Shown here piece after piece: positions 39,201 through 48,840 of a stretch of 64,000 nt of DNA (position 1 is the stretch's first letter; each line of letters starts with the position of its first letter). The notes beneath the pieces are model-generated. The model was not told the origin of the DNA and did not search any database. It was given only the letters and a program-made list of their open reading frames with translations. Source of the stretch: Trochalopteron elliotii. Its lineage: Eukaryota; Chordata; Aves; Passeriformes; Leiothrichidae. The position numbers were made by a program, and so were the translations under genes. The DNA lies in the NCBI GenBank assembly GCA_024734555.1, contig JANPWX010000009.1, positions 3,655,728-3,719,727 on the forward strand, in the 5' to 3' direction.

Positions 39201-42200
39201 TTTGTGATCTACTTTGTAAATATACTTGAAAAGAAGAACCATCTCTCTGCAGTCTACTAAAAAAACCCCTTTGATTTTCTAACCACAAATTCCAAAAACT
39301 TCAGATGTTAGACCAGCACTACACTGAGCTGAAATACACCTGGGCACTAAATGTTCATTATAGGCCAGTTTGATAATTCAGTGGCAAACTGAAGGAAAAG
39401 AAAATATAGATCAACCCTTTTTTATTAAAATTTGCTTCTATTCCTGTTACTGTTTTACACAAAACTGACAAGCCATTTAAAATACACTTTTCACAGTCGT
39501 AGATTGGCAATACTTTTCCTTTGGTGGAGATCATTTATGCCTGCAAACTCAACTCACTGGAGCTGAACACTTTGGTCCTAGCGGAACACTTTGTCCTAGC
39601 TGTGAAAAATTAGCACATACTTTCAGTCCTAAACTTTCTTTGACTTGGTTTTGAAGTATCAGGTTAAAAAAAAGCCTGTTTGCCTCATGAGGCAGTCAGC
39701 AAGAATAATTAGTATTTGCGAAATGTCCAAATACTACAACAATGAGCACTACAGAGAAAGGGAGATAATAAAAGGCAACTAAGTACCTGATACTGAACAT
39801 CTTGTGCTCTGAAATCACCTGCTAACAGTATTCATCTACAAAGGACAATGCTCAGTTTTGGTACATCCTAGCTTTCAAATACAGTTTGCTGGTGTAAATT
39901 GCCTGTGGAAATTATTTAGAATTTTAAAGAGGTAATTTGAAACATGATGAATCCCATGGTGTGGAATTGCACTGGAAAACTGAAAGATCCTCAACTGACA
40001 AAATTACCAAAATGAGAATCCAGACTAGAATGTCACCTAGTTTATGTAGCCTGGTATGGCAGAGGAGGAAACACAAACACACATACACACACCTTCCTTT
40101 TACTTGGGGTTTCAAGGATATTTGCTGCTAGAGCAAGAGGGAGAACTTATTACTGTTAAATAATAACTAGGACAAAAAAATGGCTTACAGATAATGCTTG
40201 CAACATACAAGCCCTCTACCTCTGGTTTGTCATTACTATTTATCAGCTCCTAACTAATTTTTATTATCTTAACCATGACCTTAAACTCACTCCTACAGAG
40301 GCTTATAAAAAAAATCACAGCCAAAACTTGTGACTGCATTAGCAATCCCAGCAGAAAACCCAAGGAACTGAAGAGCATGAACTGCTCTCCCACGCCACAG
40401 CAATGGTTACAATCCTCTGGTGAGGAAACAGAGAGAGGCCTGCACTGCAGACACTCACACTGTGTCAGGGCATTAGGAAAGAACAGCTACTTGAAGTGTA
40501 AATAATTCCCCCATGTTTCAGACCAAGTTTCAGAGCATATTTAGGCTTCTTGCAGCTACTTGCTTTTCTTCATATTGTCAGCAGACTTGGAAGAGTTGAG
40601 ACTCTGTGGAATTTCTGAGACAAATTAGGCTACACCAGCATACATTACCGTGCCAGTGACTGTTGCTTGCCAGGTCCTGTACAGCCTGCAGTCGGATTGC
40701 TTTGTCTTCTGACTGACTTCTCTTTAAGAGAAGCCATAAGGCACACTCATGATCTTCTCCATCAAAGGTACTGAATTGTTCTTTGGCCAGGAAACAAATG
40801 AAATCTAAGTTACTATTAATGAGCATTTTAACCAGCCATGTTTCTATTTGTGGAATAAGGAAATATGTAATTTTTTAAATATTTGAATATTACTTATTCA
40901 CAGTAATTTAGAGTGTAACATTTTAACCTTAAATTAGTACAAATAACAATGACAGAATTACATCAGTAAAACGCTGATCCTAAAATGGTGAGTTTGACTC
41001 ATTTCAGTGGCAGAAAGTTGATATTTCTTGTATCTATGTGACACACAATCCCTGGCTGATGCTTACCAACCAGAATTACCAGCAGGAGCTGCAAATTATT
41101 AGCAACTCTTGAGGCTCTGACCTCGAAGAATTAATTGCATACAATAACAGTGGAGATGCACATTGCTATAATCATTTAACATAGAGTCAAATGAGAATAG
41201 ACAGTATGCCTCAGGAGCACAGTTTCTGATACAAATGGAAATTCTTGTTTCAAATTACTTGAAAAAGCAGCAACACTGTTCCAAAAAACTTTGCTGCTTT
41301 CAGTTAATATTGTCAATTTTGATGAAAGCGTACATACTTTAATAAAAATACATTTTGAGAGTATTTCATCCCACAAATACCATTTTTGCACAAAAATGGT
41401 ATCAAATATTAACTTGGCATCTTAACTTCTTAAATCTCTTCTGGAACAAGGAAAAAACTAACCCTCAGATCTCCTCTTAATGATCACTTTCATTTATTTT
41501 AAGAAAAGAAATTGTTTTAATACACAGAAAATGAACAGCTGACTGATAATCCAGACAAATATAGAAATTATAAACTATATTATCACTGTTTCAAGAACAA
41601 AAGAACATGTTAACTTTGTAAGAAAAAATGTTTTCTTTCCTAATTGCCCTACTTCTTACTGTTAAAAAATAATAATCATAGATAAAGTCCTGCTTTCAAT
41701 ACCTACCATCAAAAGGTCTCCGGAAGATTTTCGCTTCTGTTTGTAGAATTTTCCTCACTGCTTTATGGATTTCTTTTCTGGCTTTGTGTGTAATCCCTAC
41801 AAGAGTATTTTTGTATTACTGGAAGGCTGAAAGACAGTTCACTCACATCACTTTTCATAAATATATGGAAAAAGAAATACACACACGTATACGCATAGAC
41901 ATTTTATGAAGAGAATTATCTCATACATAGAGAACTATGTATAGAAAGAACTATCTTAAAAAAACAAACAAACAAACAAAAAACCCAGTCAGCAGCTTGA
42001 AATAAATTTGGTGACATTACTTGGTAACAGACTTCAGGAAATACAACATTTACTTTTTATATAAGGGTGACTTCCAGAAATATTCTATTGTCTTAGAATT
42101 CTGTTTTTAGAACTCAAACAATTATGCATCTTACCTTGATATTCACTTGGACTTAGAGAAGCTGCACGCACATACACATGGGATTTAAGTTTTTCTTGAT

Positions 42201-44048
42201 GCAGAGCTTGAGTATCGATTTGCAGTAACTTATTTAAGGACAGGACTTCATAAGTAATGAATACAAAGCCTCTTTAAAGAAAAGAAAAACTGCATATGAA
42301 TATCAACTAGAATAATATTATGAAAAAAATAGCAATTACATTGGTAGAAATCATCCAGATTTTACAAAATACATAACAGTCTGCAGATTATTTTGATTTA
42401 GCAAAGTAGAGAAAAGGCTATAAAATACTTGAAATAAGTTATAATTATCAGAAATTGTGCTTCAAGACTGTATTCTAACATTTGCTAATATTATCACATT
42501 TCTTGAAAGATAGGCCTACTAAAATTTTAACTGTATCCATAAGTTACATATATGGTCATCAGTTACAACTTACCCTAGTACAAGTGATCCAGTTACCTTT
42601 GCAATTTTTCCTTGAAAAAATTAAAAACAAATGTCAAAGTTGTGCGTATCACCTCAATATAAACACAGCTACCATTTGATTATCATTCAGTAAAAATACC
42701 AACCATTAAGAACAAGCTTTAAAAAAATTTCTATTGTTCTCTAGCTTTCAAGAAATTATGAACCAAAATTTACAACTGGAGAAAACATTGCTTGATTCAG
42801 ATTTCCTGCTCTCCTAAGCAAGATGATAAAACATATTCTGCCACTGCTATTTACTTTGAATATTGCTACCTCTCAACGGCCTTCATTGCTCAGCTACCAG
42901 AATCAACAGTAAACTTTCTCTGCCTGCAACACTAGCAGTGATTTGGAACTCTAAATAATTTTAAGGAGTTAACTCTTTTTTTACATGTTGCAGCTATTTC
43001 TTCAATGTATATTTTTACATACAGGACTTTGTATGTTCTTTGAGAAGTCCTGCAGAGTCTCCATAAGAAAATTCATTTTTAAAAATAATTCCATTGAATC
43101 TAATTTATAAAGCAAACAGATAATAAATACATGCTACTTGCAACAATTTGCCTTTTAAACCTAATGATTCCTTCCAGATTTCAGCTACTTTGTATCCACA
43201 AAGTTGATCTCATTATCTGGATATAAGGATCTCTATACAGAGATACTCTTATCATTACCAGTAACAGCAAACCCAATGGAATACATCTCACCTATCATGA
43301 ATAATTTCTTTTCCTCAGCATGAATTGGGAGATTTGCCCCACAACCACAGCTACCAGCTTCCATCTTTGTGAGGCCATAAGAATTTTGCATGCAGACAAG
43401 AGGCAGCAGCTACATGTTGAAGAAATAACTGCCAGAGAAGTTTGAAAAAGAAAAAAATGCAATGCTTCCTGTAGAGCAGACATTGAAATATCCTATCTTT
43501 AATGCTCAGAAATAAATTTCAGAATTGTAAGAATTGTCATTATATGCCGAAGGCACCAAAGAAAACAGAGACTAAGCAGAGCTTAGAGTAAATAAGGAAA
43601 AAGAAATAATCAAAACAAGCTTTATTCACTGTCGATGAATGTAACAATTTCATGGCTCTAGAGATTAAAAAAAATAAAAATCAGATACAAGTGGAATTGA
43701 AGATAGTTTAAGGAGATCACATTTAGTTAGGGAAAGACCCTCATCTAGTGCTCCTATCTGTCCCCAGATAATCTGCTGGTGTCACATTACATATCCCTAT
43801 GCAAAGCAAGGTCAGAAGCAGAGAGCAGGGACAAAGAGAAGCTTTTAATCACTAAGTATTCAAGGGCTTAAAACTTAAGTAGCATTTAATTATGCATGGT
43901 GTCAGGTCATTCCTTTTTATTAACACTTCAGATCAATACATAATGAACTGTACTTACTGATGTCATTCCAGGGTAAGTGTTTTTTTGTGGTGGGACCAGA
44001 GGTTCCTATTTTTCTGTAGCAAAATACACAGTAAGCAGCCACTGACAT
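24088..44048 (-). CDS. SERAC1: SERAC1, complete coding sequence in 16 exons
   Basis: Serine active site containing 1, a lipase-like alpha/beta-hydrolase of mitochondria/ER contact sites. It is linked to phosphatidylglycerol remodelling and cholesterol traffic, and human loss causes MEGDEL syndrome. All 16 exons could be joined in frame to 1965 nt, 654 residues plus stop, the human length as I recall it. Order in the protein: N-terminal [15 protein letters not shown]; a hydrophobic membrane segment at about residues 36-54 ([18 protein letters not shown]); a helical ARM-like middle part; then the hydrolase domain with LFVHGLLG (about 397-404), the nucleophile motif VSHSMGG (Ser about 500), and YSVPHHGS (His) further on. 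The residue before the His-Ser pair of the nucleophile elbow is Ser rather than the usual Gly, as in human SERAC1. The gene is head-to-head with GTF2H5 and tail-to-tail with SYNJ2. Start and stop are both inside the window. Confidence 0.97.
26084..26227 (-). CDS. SERAC1: SERAC1 exon
   Basis: Encodes [20 protein letters not shown], then [20 protein letters not shown]. Acceptor tgtctcag, donor G|gtaagt. An 11-bp perfect inverted repeat lies inside (26170-26195). Confidence 0.95.
26589..26771 (-). CDS. SERAC1: SERAC1 exon (SVPHHGS)
   Basis: Encodes [20 protein letters not shown], then [20 protein letters not shown] and VEVKELSK. Acceptor ttgccag, donor G|gtatgt. Confidence 0.95.
27324..27421 (-). 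CDS. SERAC1: SERAC1 exon (nucleophile motif SHSMG)
   Basis: Encodes [20 protein letters not shown], then [13 protein letters not shown]. The Ser inside HSMG is the predicted lipase nucleophile. Acceptor cttctttgcag-type, donor G|gtaagc. Confidence 0.95.
28606..28890 (-). mobile_element. CR1 LINE 3' fragment
   Basis: The plus strand begins AGAATCACAGAATTACTATG, the reverse complement of the CR1 3' terminus, then carries typical CR1 text (ACCACTTCCCTGGGCAATCT, GAAGAATTTCTTCCTAAT). Located in a SERAC1 intron; 5' truncated. Confidence 0.85.
29475..30058 (+). mobile_element. CR1 LINE 3' fragment
   Basis: Starts GTGTGGCCAGCAGGACTAGG and ends with the CR1 terminus TCCAACCTAAACGATTCTATG. About 580 bp of the element's 3' end. 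An internal 31-bp tandem duplication occurs at 29544-29600. Opposite orientation to the CR1 about 600 bp to its left. Confidence 0.87.
30450..30550 (-). CDS. SERAC1: SERAC1 exon
   Basis: Encodes [20 protein letters not shown] and [13 protein letters not shown], followed by a split Arg codon. Acceptor tttag, donor AG|gtaata. Confidence 0.94.
31333..31474 (-). CDS. SERAC1: SERAC1 exon (HGLLG, start of hydrolase domain)
   Basis: Encodes [20 protein letters not shown], then [16 protein letters not shown] is the typical oxyanion-side turn after the first core strand of an alpha/beta hydrolase. Donor AAG|gtaaaa. Confidence 0.95.
32269..32419 (-). CDS. SERAC1: SERAC1 exon
   Basis: Encodes [20 protein letters not shown], then [16 protein letters not shown]. 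Links the helical region to the hydrolase domain. Donor AG|gtaaag. Confidence 0.95.
34581..34743 (-). CDS. SERAC1: SERAC1 exon (ARM-like helices)
   Basis: Encodes [20 protein letters not shown], then [20 protein letters not shown]. Armadillo-like helical segment. Donor G|gtaaaa leaves a split Gly codon. Confidence 0.95.
36028..36141 (-). CDS. SERAC1: SERAC1 exon
   Basis: Encodes [20 protein letters not shown] and [18 protein letters not shown]. Acceptor tttcatttcag, donor AAG|gtaatt. Confidence 0.94.
37457..37585 (-). CDS. SERAC1: SERAC1 exon
   Basis: Encodes [20 protein letters not shown], then [20 protein letters not shown]. Acceptor cttctcacag, donor AGG|gtgagt. Confidence 0.95.
37924..38420 (-). 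mobile_element. CR1 LINE 3' fragment
   Basis: The plus strand opens ATAGAATCATAAAATACTCG and continues with CR1 3' sequence (CCACTTCCCTGGGGAGCCTG, TCCTCCAGGCTGAATAGACC) to TGCCCAAAACTGCACACAG. In a SERAC1 intron. Confidence 0.87.
39010..39131 (-). CDS. SERAC1: SERAC1 exon
   Basis: Encodes [20 protein letters not shown], then [17 protein letters not shown]. Donor ACT|gtaagt. Clear match to the human LARSEESDLRFFLLPPPLP region. Confidence 0.94.
40649..40780 (-). CDS. SERAC1: SERAC1 exon ([11 protein letters not shown])
   Basis: Encodes [20 protein letters not shown] and [11 protein letters not shown], corresponding to the human DIEDHECAVWLLLRKS block. Acceptor ggccaaag, donor G|gtaatg. Confidence 0.94.
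41707..41796 (-). CDS. SERAC1: SERAC1 exon
   Basis: Encodes [20 protein letters not shown] and [10 protein letters not shown]. Acceptor cttgtag, donor G|gtaggt. Matches the human KELHKAVRKVLATSAKILR block. Confidence 0.93.
41959..41983. repeat. (AAAC)n microsatellite
   Basis: Four AAAC/ACAA units flanked by A runs, in a SERAC1 intron. Confidence 0.8.
42135..42271 (-). CDS. SERAC1: SERAC1 exon (membrane segment end)
   Basis: Encodes [20 protein letters not shown], then [15 protein letters not shown]. Completes the N-terminal hydrophobic helix. Acceptor tttaaag, donor G|gtaaga. Confidence 0.93.
42269..42623. repeat. Direct repeat copy A (SERAC1 intron plus 37-nt exon)
   Basis: This stretch aligns along its whole length with 47109-47467 in the same orientation, at about 80 percent identity by eye with small indels. 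Similarity begins at the edge of the 42135-42271 exon and ends just past the 37-nt exon. Confidence 0.85.
42574..42610 (-). CDS. SERAC1: SERAC1 37-nt exon
   Basis: Only 37 nt, flanked by ttttcaag and GG|gtaagt. With the split codons it reads [13 protein letters not shown], aligning with human RNIIKFTGSLILG, and begins the membrane segment. Too short for simple ORF calling. Its identity is fixed by phase agreement with both neighbours. A related copy lies at 47423-47453. Confidence 0.9.
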
Positions 44049-44049
44049 T
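43958..44049 (-). CDS. SERAC1: SERAC1 exon with start codon
   Basis: The exon opens with a single A and then ATG (44048-44046), right after an acceptor ending in catatgcag style sequence with a C10 tract in its pyrimidine stretch. It encodes [20 protein letters not shown] through PWNDI, matching human MSLAAYCVICCRRIG. Donor A|gtaagt leaves a split Arg codon. The 5' UTR must therefore lie in upstream exon(s), probably in the promoter region or the N gap. Confidence 0.93.
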
Positions 44050-45344
44050 CTGCATATTGGGGGGGGGGAAGAAAAAATAGTAATGATTGATTTGAGAATT
44101 ACAGCAGAAATCCTGTAGGCTTTTTTCCTGTCTTTTTACAGCAAAGGTCATGATAGCAAAGGCCACAATAAACCATGTTTGTGCCATTTCCTTCCATATA
44201 AAGCACTCCAATTAAATAACTCTATACAATTCTCAATTTAATGGGCTGGATTTCAATTATAAGAAAAGCTTAAAGCAGCTTTTTATTAATTATGTTACTG
44301 TTGACTTTAGTGACTAAGTATCTCCAATTAATTTCTCTAAGTTTTCTTTCCTACTTCTTAGTCACACTTCCCTAAATACCAGATATGGTCCTATCTCCAT
44401 CAAGACATTACTCAGTATGACATGGGCTTTAATACAACTCAGTAACCAACTGCTTTTAAAAGTTCATAATTTACTGTCCTGGCAAATAAGTCTTTCATTT
44501 TGACTAACAAGGCTTAAAGAACTACTACATATAACTACTACTACATACATATTTTACATACACTGCAGAAATAACATGAAACTTGTATCTTCTAAGTGAA
44601 ATTTTAGTGTCTGCATTAATACTAACTGAAATATTGAGTTAATGTGTTTAAAAGGATGTAAAAACACACCAGTATCTCTCACATACTCATCAAATTCTTG
44701 TCAAGTTAGGTCTCTGTTACCACAATCATAATTCTCAAAATGATAAAATGTCACATGTGTAAATCTGATGTTGAAATATGGAAGCCTGATACTCTTGAAT
44801 TTAAGGTAATCTCTGCAGACCAACACTTTTATTGTCAGTGCCCGACTCTCTAAACAACTGAACTTTTTTGTGTCCTTCCTTTAACATGTCTTCTTTCGTT
44901 TCTCATTTCCCCAAAAGTTTTGATTTTTCCCTTCTCTCTTGCTTACGTTTTGAAAATAATCAGCATTACCCCAGCACTATCACAATCACTGCAGACTGCT
45001 TTTTGACTTCTGTCATTTCAACACTGTTTATCCATTCATTTCAACGGAGTACACCACACTGTGAAACACCTTTAAGACTGATAATCAGTCCTCTAGAGAC
45101 ACCTCTCCCACCTCCAAACTCTTTGTCTCATGACAGTTCCTTTACTACCTTTATTCACAGAATCACAGTACTCACATTTACTCTTCTCTCTAACCACAGT
45201 CTGAAATAAACATATGGTTCAGTGACAGCAGGTACCACAATTACTAAAATTTAAAACATGCACCTGCAAACACAGCAGACCAAAGTGAGCACCACTTCTC
45301 TGCTGCCAGGAGCTTCTGTTCAGGTCTGAGGGCAAGCAGCAAAT

Positions 45345-45855
45345 CATCAAATGTTAAGGGTCTGGAGTGGACCTTAAAGATCACCTAATCCCAACACCGC
45401 TGCCAGGGGCAGGGGATCCTCCCACCAGACCATGTTGCTCATGGCCTTATCCATCCTGGCCTTGAACACTTCCAAGGTTGGGGCATCCACAACTTTCCTG
45501 AGAAATCTGTTCCAATGTCTCACCACCTGCACAGTCAAGAATTTCTTTCAAAATATCTAATCTAAACGTCTCCCCTTTTCGTTTGTACCCATTACTCCTT
45601 GTCCCGTACTACAGTTCCTGATTAAGTGTCCCTCTCTGGCTTCCCTGTAGGACCCTTCAGACACTGGAAGGTTGCTTGGGGTCTCCATGCAACCTCCTCG
45701 TCTCTAGGCTGAACTGCCCCAACTTCCTCAGTTTGTTTCCATAGGGGAAGTGCTCCAGTCCTCTTATCAACTTCGTGGCCCTTCTCTAGACTTGCTCTAG
45801 CAGCTCCATGTCCTTCTGATGTTGGAGACGCCAGGTGAGGTGTCACCAGAGCGGA
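45345..45855 (-). mobile_element. CR1 LINE fragment beside the SERAC1 promoter
   Basis: Reverse-oriented CR1 3' region from TCTGGAGTGGACCTTAAAGA to GACGCCAGGTGAGGTGTCAC. It lacks the terminal ATTCTATG repeats and abuts the GC-rich promoter region at about 45855. Confidence 0.85.
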
Positions 45856-46097
45856 GGAGGGCGGCAGAATCGCCTCCCTAGACCCGGTGCCCCGGTTCAG
45901 CCGGCTGCTCTCGGGGCTGCGAGCGCTCAGTGCCGCCTCACGCTGAGCTTTCCGTGACTAGGGACATTCAAATACAATGCAAAAGGACGCATTTCACACC
46001 CTGTTTCACAGCTGGTCCAGCCAGCTCCGAGCCCCGTCCCTACCCGCCTCGCGACTGCGCAACTGGGGTGCATTAGGAAAAAAAAAAAAAAAAAAAA

Positions 46098-46491
46098 NNN
46101 NNNNNNNNNNNNNNNNNNNNNNNNNNNNNNNNNNNNNNNNNNNNNNNNNNNNNNNNNNNNNNNNNNNNNNNNNNNNNNNNNNNNNNNNNNNNNNNNNNNN
46201 NNNNNNNNNNNNNNNNNNNNNNNNNNNNNNNNNNNNNNNNNNNNNNNNNNNNNNNNNNNNNNNNNNNNNNNNNNNNNNNNNNNNNNNNNNNNNNNNNNNN
46301 NNNNNNNNNNNNNNNNNNNNNNNNNNNNNNNNNNNNNNNNNNNNNNNNNNNNNNNNNNNNNNNNNNNNNNNNNNNNNNNNNNNNNNNNNNNNNNNNNNNN
46401 NNNNNNNNNNNNNNNNNNNNNNNNNNNNNNNNNNNNNNNNNNNNNNNNNNNNNNNNNNNNNNNNNNNNNNNNNNNNNNNNNNNNNNNNNNN
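46098..46491. other. Assembly gap (394 N)
   Basis: A run of unknown bases. The left edge is a run of about 20 A; the right edge is a GC-rich tandem repeat. The gap probably hides more repeat units and first exons. Confidence 0.99.
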
Positions 46492-46660
46492 CGGGGGTGA
46501 GGGATCGGATCCAGCGGGAAAACCTCTGTCTGCGGCGGAGGTGAGGGATGGGACCAGGTCCCCTGGGAACCTCTCTGAGTAAGGCGGAGATGAGGGTCGG
46601 GCGGGAGGGTTCCCTTGGGAACCCCTCTGAACAAGGGGGAGGTGAGGGGCAGGACGGAGC
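46492..46660. repeat. GC-rich minisatellite, about 50-bp unit
   Basis: At least three imperfect units of about 50 bp, sharing GGCGGAGGTGAGGG and CCTGGGAACCTCTCTGA cores, start directly at the gap edge. The array probably continues into the gap. Confidence 0.75.
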
Positions 46661-46838
46661 AGCAACTCTGTTGGGGAGTGGGGTTGTCGTAAAGAGTCTT
46701 TGAGTTTAAGTGAGGCGTTGTTTGTTTGGTTTTGTCTGTTGGGGGTGTTGTGCTTTCAGGTTTCTTGTGGTCGCCACTGCGATCCAAAGCAGGGCTTGCT
46801 CTTGCCGACTCTTCAGCGTTCGTAAGGGAACCGGGAAG

Positions 46839-46873
46839 ATGGTGAATGTCCTGAAAGGTGTTCTGGTTGAGTG
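46839..46873 (+). CDS. GTF2H5: GTF2H5 first coding exon
   Basis: Encodes [11 protein letters not shown] plus two bases of a Cys codon. Donor TG|gtgagt. The exon probably starts at 46760 (acceptor tgctttcag), with an upstream noncoding exon in or near the gap, as in other vertebrates. Confidence 0.94.
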
Positions 46874-48635
46874 GTGAGTAACAGCATTTGCTGCCTCTCC
46901 TTGTGTCAAAGACTGTGTTTCTTTACACCTGGAACTAATCTAAGTAATTGAAGAGTCCAGACAAAAGGAATTGTTGTGGGAAAAGGTGGTGCTGAACAAG
47001 CAGAGAAAAGTGCGGCCTTTGGGGGAAAAAAGAGAAGGCAATTGTAGATAATCTTAATTCCAAACTCCCATTTTTATTTTCAAGAGATTGTTTTCCACTC
47101 ATGCCTAACCTCCTTAAAGAAAAGAAAACTGCATATGAATATGGGGTAAAAAAATGTGATGGCAAAATGTTAGCAATCACATTTTTGTAAAAGTCCAGAT
47201 TTTTCCAAAATATATGAGTCTGCAGATTATTTTAATTTTGCAAAGTAGAGAAAAGGATATTAGATACTTAAAATAAGCATTAACTATGAGAAATTATGCT
47301 TCAAAGCTATATTCTGCCATGTCTGATGGTCCCCTAACATTGTCACATTTTTTGAAAGGTACACAAGTTAAAATTTTAGCTGTATATGTAAGTTATCTAT
47401 ATGCTTGTCAGGTACAATCTACCCTAGCGATCCAGTGACCATGGCAATTTTTCCTTGAAAATATTAGATGCTCCTTTTTGTTCTTTATATTGCTTGCAAA
47501 CAGAGCTTCTTACTGTTGTTGTTTGTGAACAAAGTGTTTCTCTACTGATTCTTGAGGGAGACGAGGTAATCTTTCATTTCTCCTTTCCTGTTTGCTTTAT
47601 TTTTAATCAGCTCTAGACTGAATTCCATGCCAGGCTAACATGTGGTTCTGTTTGTGGATCATATTCAAAAGTAATGTCCTTGGAGTTTGTAAGTGTCAGT
47701 TTTTGGTATAGGTGCACTGTACTCGTTTTCATATAATCTCATCTCTAGACTGAGACTCAGGCCCCTGGCTACCTCCAAAATAAAAAGAAGCATCACTCAA
47801 GATTTGTGGGGTCATTGTGCAGCATTATATGATGTGTGAGATTTTTTCTGTACACTTAATCTGTTAATCTGTTTGCAATCTATAACTGCATAAAAGCAGC
47901 CCCATACTTCCAAAATGTTTTCTTCTAAACATTTAAATTTAATTTAGAAGGTGGCATCATGACTGTTCAGCTAGGGTGTGAGAAATGCACAATTCTTCTA
48001 TGAGCACTCTTTCTCTGTGCTATACTACTTTGAGTGAGATCTGTGTCCTGTCTTTTGGTTATCCTTATGCTTTAAGGAAACATGTTTTTATGAGGGCATT
48101 GGTGAAATCAGAAATGTGAAGTTCAGTCTTGCCTTGTTAAGGGTTGGGCTTTTGAGTTTTAGTTTTGGTTTGGGTTTTTTTTAAGCTGCCTTAGCAGCAG
48201 CAAATGGAAACTTCTCTGCTAATCAAGCAGCTGGTTCTACTCATTAGACTTCATTACCATTTAATTTGTGTCTCTATAGTAACCAAAGCTATTTGGAAAG
48301 AAACTACTTTTACTAAAGCTTCACAAACTGTCTAAGTTGTGAGTGACTCTTGAAATTCATTTTAGTTTTCCTAAAATCTTTGGGAATGTCTTCAAATGGC
48401 ATTTCTTCTGTTTGTGACTGGGAGATGGGACCTGATGAGTGTTTGTCTCTACAGTGACCCAGCAATGAAGCAGTTCCTGCTCTACTTGGATGAATCAAAT
48501 GCTTTGGGAAAGAAGTTCATCATACAAGACCTGGATGAAACTCATGTCTTTGTGTTAGCTGAGTTGGTCAACTTCCTCCAGGAGAGAGTGGGCGAGTTAA
48601 TGGACCAGAACTCATTTCCTATTACTCAGAAGTGA
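46839..48635 (+). CDS. GTF2H5: GTF2H5 (TFIIH subunit p8/TTDA), complete coding sequence
   Basis: The smallest TFIIH core subunit. It pairs with p52 (GTF2H4) and supports XPB activity in transcription initiation and nucleotide excision repair; human mutations cause trichothiodystrophy A. Two coding exons, 46839-46873 and 48455-48635, join to 216 nt: 71 residues plus stop, the family's standard length. The protein reads [20 protein letters not shown], then [20 protein letters not shown] and [19 protein letters not shown], nearly identical to human as I recall it. The start is fixed by the family N-terminus and a good context (ggaagATGG). A likely noncoding 5' part of the first coding exon begins at 46760 after tgctttcag. 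Intron 1 holds the SERAC1-derived duplication. Confidence 0.97.
47109..47467. repeat. Direct repeat copy B inside GTF2H5 intron 1
   Basis: Diverged copy of 42269-42623. It shares CTTAAAGAAAAGAAAA, CTGCATATGAATAT, GTCTGCAGATTATTTT, GCAAAGTAGAGAAAAGG and GCAATTTTTCCTTGAAAA in the same order. Flanking sequence on both sides does not align, so this is a bounded duplication and not a long tandem unit. Confidence 0.85.
47423..47453 (-). pseudogene. Copy of the SERAC1 37-nt exon in GTF2H5 intron 1
   Basis: 31 nt reading [10 protein letters not shown] on the minus strand, against [12 protein letters not shown] in the real exon. Loss of 6 nt keeps frame. The acceptor ttttcaag is kept, but the donor is weakened to gtagat. 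It lies on the far side of the SERAC1 promoter, so the normal transcript would not include it. Confidence 0.6.
48455..48635 (+). CDS. GTF2H5: GTF2H5 last coding exon
   Basis: Acceptor gtctctacag. Encodes [20 protein letters not shown] through SFPITQK, stop TGA at 48633-48635. A minor-form polyadenylation hexamer ATTAAA follows at 48835-48840. Confidence 0.96.
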
Positions 48636-48834
48636 GAAAAACCAGAGAAATGAGATTGCTGCAAGTTTTGGAACAGTGAATTTCAGTAGTCTGGGTTGTT
48701 ACTGTTTTAATAGATAACACTGTGGTATGTAAGTTCCATGTAGAAGTGGCTACTACAGAAAATGCATCATTTTCATAGGCAAAATAGTCTGGAATTGGAT
48801 TTTGTTTCTCATTTTGAAAGTATGTGGTATCTTT

Positions 48835-48840
48835 ATTAAA
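48835..48840 (+). promoter_or_regulatory. GTF2H5: Candidate GTF2H5 polyadenylation signal
   Basis: ATTAAA about 200 bases after the stop, followed by tgagg and T/G-rich sequence. An AATAAA near 50145 could serve a longer 3' UTR. Confidence 0.4.

Larger units (their letters stand above)
45850..46760. promoter_or_regulatory. GC-rich head-to-head promoter region of SERAC1 and GTF2H5
   Basis: GC- and CpG-rich sequence on both sides of the N gap, in sharp contrast to the AT-rich flanks. It lies between the two divergent genes. This is the layout of a shared bidirectional housekeeping promoter. First noncoding exons are probably here or in the gap, but I cannot place them. Confidence 0.6.

Noticed and set aside
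43295..43483. Alternative SERAC1 exon in this frame, ending at a good donor (TAG|gtgaga)
   Set aside because: The exon at 43958-44049 joins in phase to the 37-nt exon and matches the known N-terminus, so none is needed here.
45927..46787. Long open frames across the promoter region on both strands
   Set aside because: They pass through 394 unknown bases; the readable parts are minisatellite and match no protein.
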